Positions 63,701 through 64,000 of a stretch of 64,000 nt of DNA are shown piece by piece. The stretch is taken from positions 106,115-170,114 of the forward strand of contig CAJTRA010000001.1 of the NCBI GenBank assembly GCA_910578345.1, written 5' to 3'. A program made the translations under genes and the position numbers. Numbering within the stretch: the first letter of the stretch is position 1; each line of letters begins with the position of its first letter. Below the pieces are notes generated by a model. The model did not search any database. It was not told the DNA's origin and was given only the letters and a program-made list of their open reading frames with translations. Origin of the DNA: an uncultured Lachnospiraceae bacterium (GTDB taxonomy: Bacteria; Bacillota; Clostridia; Lachnospirales; Lachnospiraceae).

Positions 63701-64000
63701 TCTTGTCAACTGAAATAATACCTTTCGGCGAAGTGCCAGATACATAATATTTTACCTTAGAAGTAGGAATTCTGCTTCCTGACCCATCTACAGAATTTGT
63801 TAGATAAAACTTGGTTGACTGTCCTACTTTCAGTGTCCCATAGCCCTTTTTATTCTTAACTGTAAAGTTTGCATCCGTTGAAAGTCTTCCCTCTACACTA
63901 TCCTCGTTGCCCTCAATCAATACGCTCCCAACCTTCAGCTCAAACTCCGCTGTGATTGTTGCGCCACCTTGCGGCATCTTAAACGTGTAATAGCCTCCTG
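60744..64000 (-). CDS. Large Ig-like repeat surface protein, C-terminal part (N-terminus outside window)
   Basis: The frame is open from the window edge to the stop at 60744, about 1,085 residues. The ATG at 63977 is not the start: upstream codons read GGYYTFKMPQGGATITAEF, the end of a bacterial repeat unit. A BIG2-type domain follows (TLKVGQSTKFYL to GTVKALKAGTAVVCADV). Further beta-sandwich-like repeats continue to the end, with recurring segments such as TVNINASYPEQTAAFELV, KINLFYAKDQ and TEVNLYLSSKSYKASFVV. There is no LPXTG motif or C-terminal anchor helix in view, so attachment must be elsewhere or non-covalent. Probably an adhesin or S-layer-type wall protein (inference). Confidence 0.8.
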   Translation of the reverse strand, partial: GGYYTFKMPQGGATITAEFELKVGSVLIEGNEDSVEGRLSTDANFTVKNKKGYGTLKVGQSTKFYLTNSVDGSGSRIPTSKVKYYVSGTSPKGIISVDKNGTVKALKAGTAVVCADVKNIEGDTISRMVEITVEQVKVDHISMLVTSYDRDNMTIDRDEDDVDKVIGISVPTSAVTKNYTFNLKASAFTTEDDGEALDVPFTWATSDAKVAKIAKTSTTAASSVNTITIPINTDGEATITVTATNADKTKVTGKFVVSVQNYKPRLTATKITINPNQVDGATTLGIISAYGKEIDKNSVRIIDAKEDKDYGDFTLEKVESTDSNNPVTTYKVSARDGLPDKTYAVRIEVKVGRDTYPIPLLIVVKKSVPNPKVSFAKTQKKINLFYAKDQEEDGTPIEIKPVISNLGTAEVETYSLEPLTEPGSKTYEDDAKFTENFEIKTVDGQPVITQKSENLACNKSKKAVVTGYLVMKFKDYKKNGTKKYKITIPTQTVTPAYVLDKTANTFGTGYTDTQEVYLQLLDKKTKKPIDLHPVADGETNPYKLLKWNTSTTGSARCSIVEDGGEHDGMIRVTVSRNPDKGRLVMKLTNSTWAEGKEFMYTYQVNTDTRAPRITLKTATVNINASYPEQTAAFELVSNQYDTVIEETQTFDPVNYERLSESVQEQYDKLDVSYENGVGTVSLVDGNIRPGTYRFLCNVSREGGTQWDKHNVTLSVRVTKTAPTVTLKGTNAFNLSAYMIKEVNGNDKKEFIEKSEVTFTTKNLPADYTFNERQSFDTIECTTRGYGEIEECFDFQWNADKNIMEISMKEEVPAKTYAFKMMPFYSYQSNVISPLKPVTFSIRVYNGKISVKLGVRGKINLVDRGGECTEKNAIRYTPTFANLKDTVGEVVILDASEEYPTYEERDKFISKEFEAKIAEDGKSFFVVPKDGVKLENRKTYQVRIWMKTKEYIFPGDGGGIYAPGIIRISTAEVLPKVKTDKTEVNLYLSSKSYKASFVVTKADLNAVGAIEEITFGEKDDKANGSFEITYDQPQKDGSLKVYLKLKNAVSYGCNTTNKVTMYIKFKDQGTNTAGTAINMNVKINK

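Noticed and set aside
60744..63977. Complete Ig-like protein starting at 63977
   Set aside because: The frame is open to the window edge and the residues before this ATG belong to a repeat unit; no ribosome site.
1..64000. tRNA, rRNA, transposase, integrase or phage genes
   Set aside because: None seen on either strand by eye; a covariance-model scan would be needed to exclude a tRNA or riboswitch fully.

Overview
The window reads as one long cell-surface polysaccharide locus, about 58 kb, from a low-to-mid G+C Firmicute. Lachnospiraceae is my inference. It rests on strong GGAGG-type ribosome binding sites, TTGxxx-17-TATAAT promoters, and families such as DUF6020, DUF6044, DUF6077 and CotH that I associate with Clostridia. 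I found no tRNA, rRNA, CRISPR array, transposase or phage gene.

Layout. 1-2.4 kb: the N-terminus of a very acidic repeat protein, a small zinc-ribbon protein and an SGNH-fold protein with altered catalytic residues. 2.4-7.3 kb (minus): polytopic DUF6077-like protein, membrane protein, MBOAT acyltransferase, SGNH partner. 7.4-12 kb: FAD oxidoreductase (plus), then GT2, papain-fold protein and flippase-like protein (minus). 12-16.8 kb (minus): SGNH lipoprotein, radical SAM/SPASM enzyme, DUF6044 protein, GtrA. 16.8-21 kb: VOC protein facing an FkbH-like HAD-IIIC phosphatase, acyl carrier protein and GT-C-like protein. 21-35.8 kb: GT-C-type proteins in alternating orientation, an SGNH protein, DUF6020, GT2, a second MBOAT, GtrII-type protein, a third MBOAT and its SGNH partner. 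35.8-40.3 kb (minus): YdjC-type deacetylase, GtrB-like GT2, UDP-glucuronate 4-epimerase and UDP-glucose dehydrogenase. 40.3-45.7 kb (minus): two CotH-type proteins, DUF4956, GT8. 45.9-52.5 kb: two GT4, a GT-C protein with an extra C-terminal domain, two GT2. 52.5-59.2 kb (minus): Dlt-like operon made of AMP ligase, carrier protein, fourth MBOAT, SGNH protein, fold-III PLP decarboxylase-like enzyme and VTC/TTM-domain protein. 59.2-64 kb: a decayed AlbA/RecG-like gene and the C-terminal part of a large Ig-like surface protein.

How the genes may work together (inference). UDP-glucose dehydrogenase and the epimerase supply UDP-GlcA and UDP-GalA. GT2, GT4 and GT8 enzymes and lipid-linked sugar makers (GtrB-like, GtrA, GT2) build the glycan. 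At least eight polytopic GT-C-like proteins would transfer lipid-linked sugars outside the membrane. Four MBOAT proteins, most beside SGNH/DltD-like partners, would add acyl groups. Two carrier-protein systems could supply those groups: FkbH-like phosphatase plus ACP (a glyceryl-type C3 unit by family precedent) and a Dlt-like ligase plus carrier protein (an amino acid). The second has an unusual operon-encoded PLP decarboxylase and TTM-fold protein. Together with the DUF4956/CotH group this is the best candidate for an undescribed surface-modification system.
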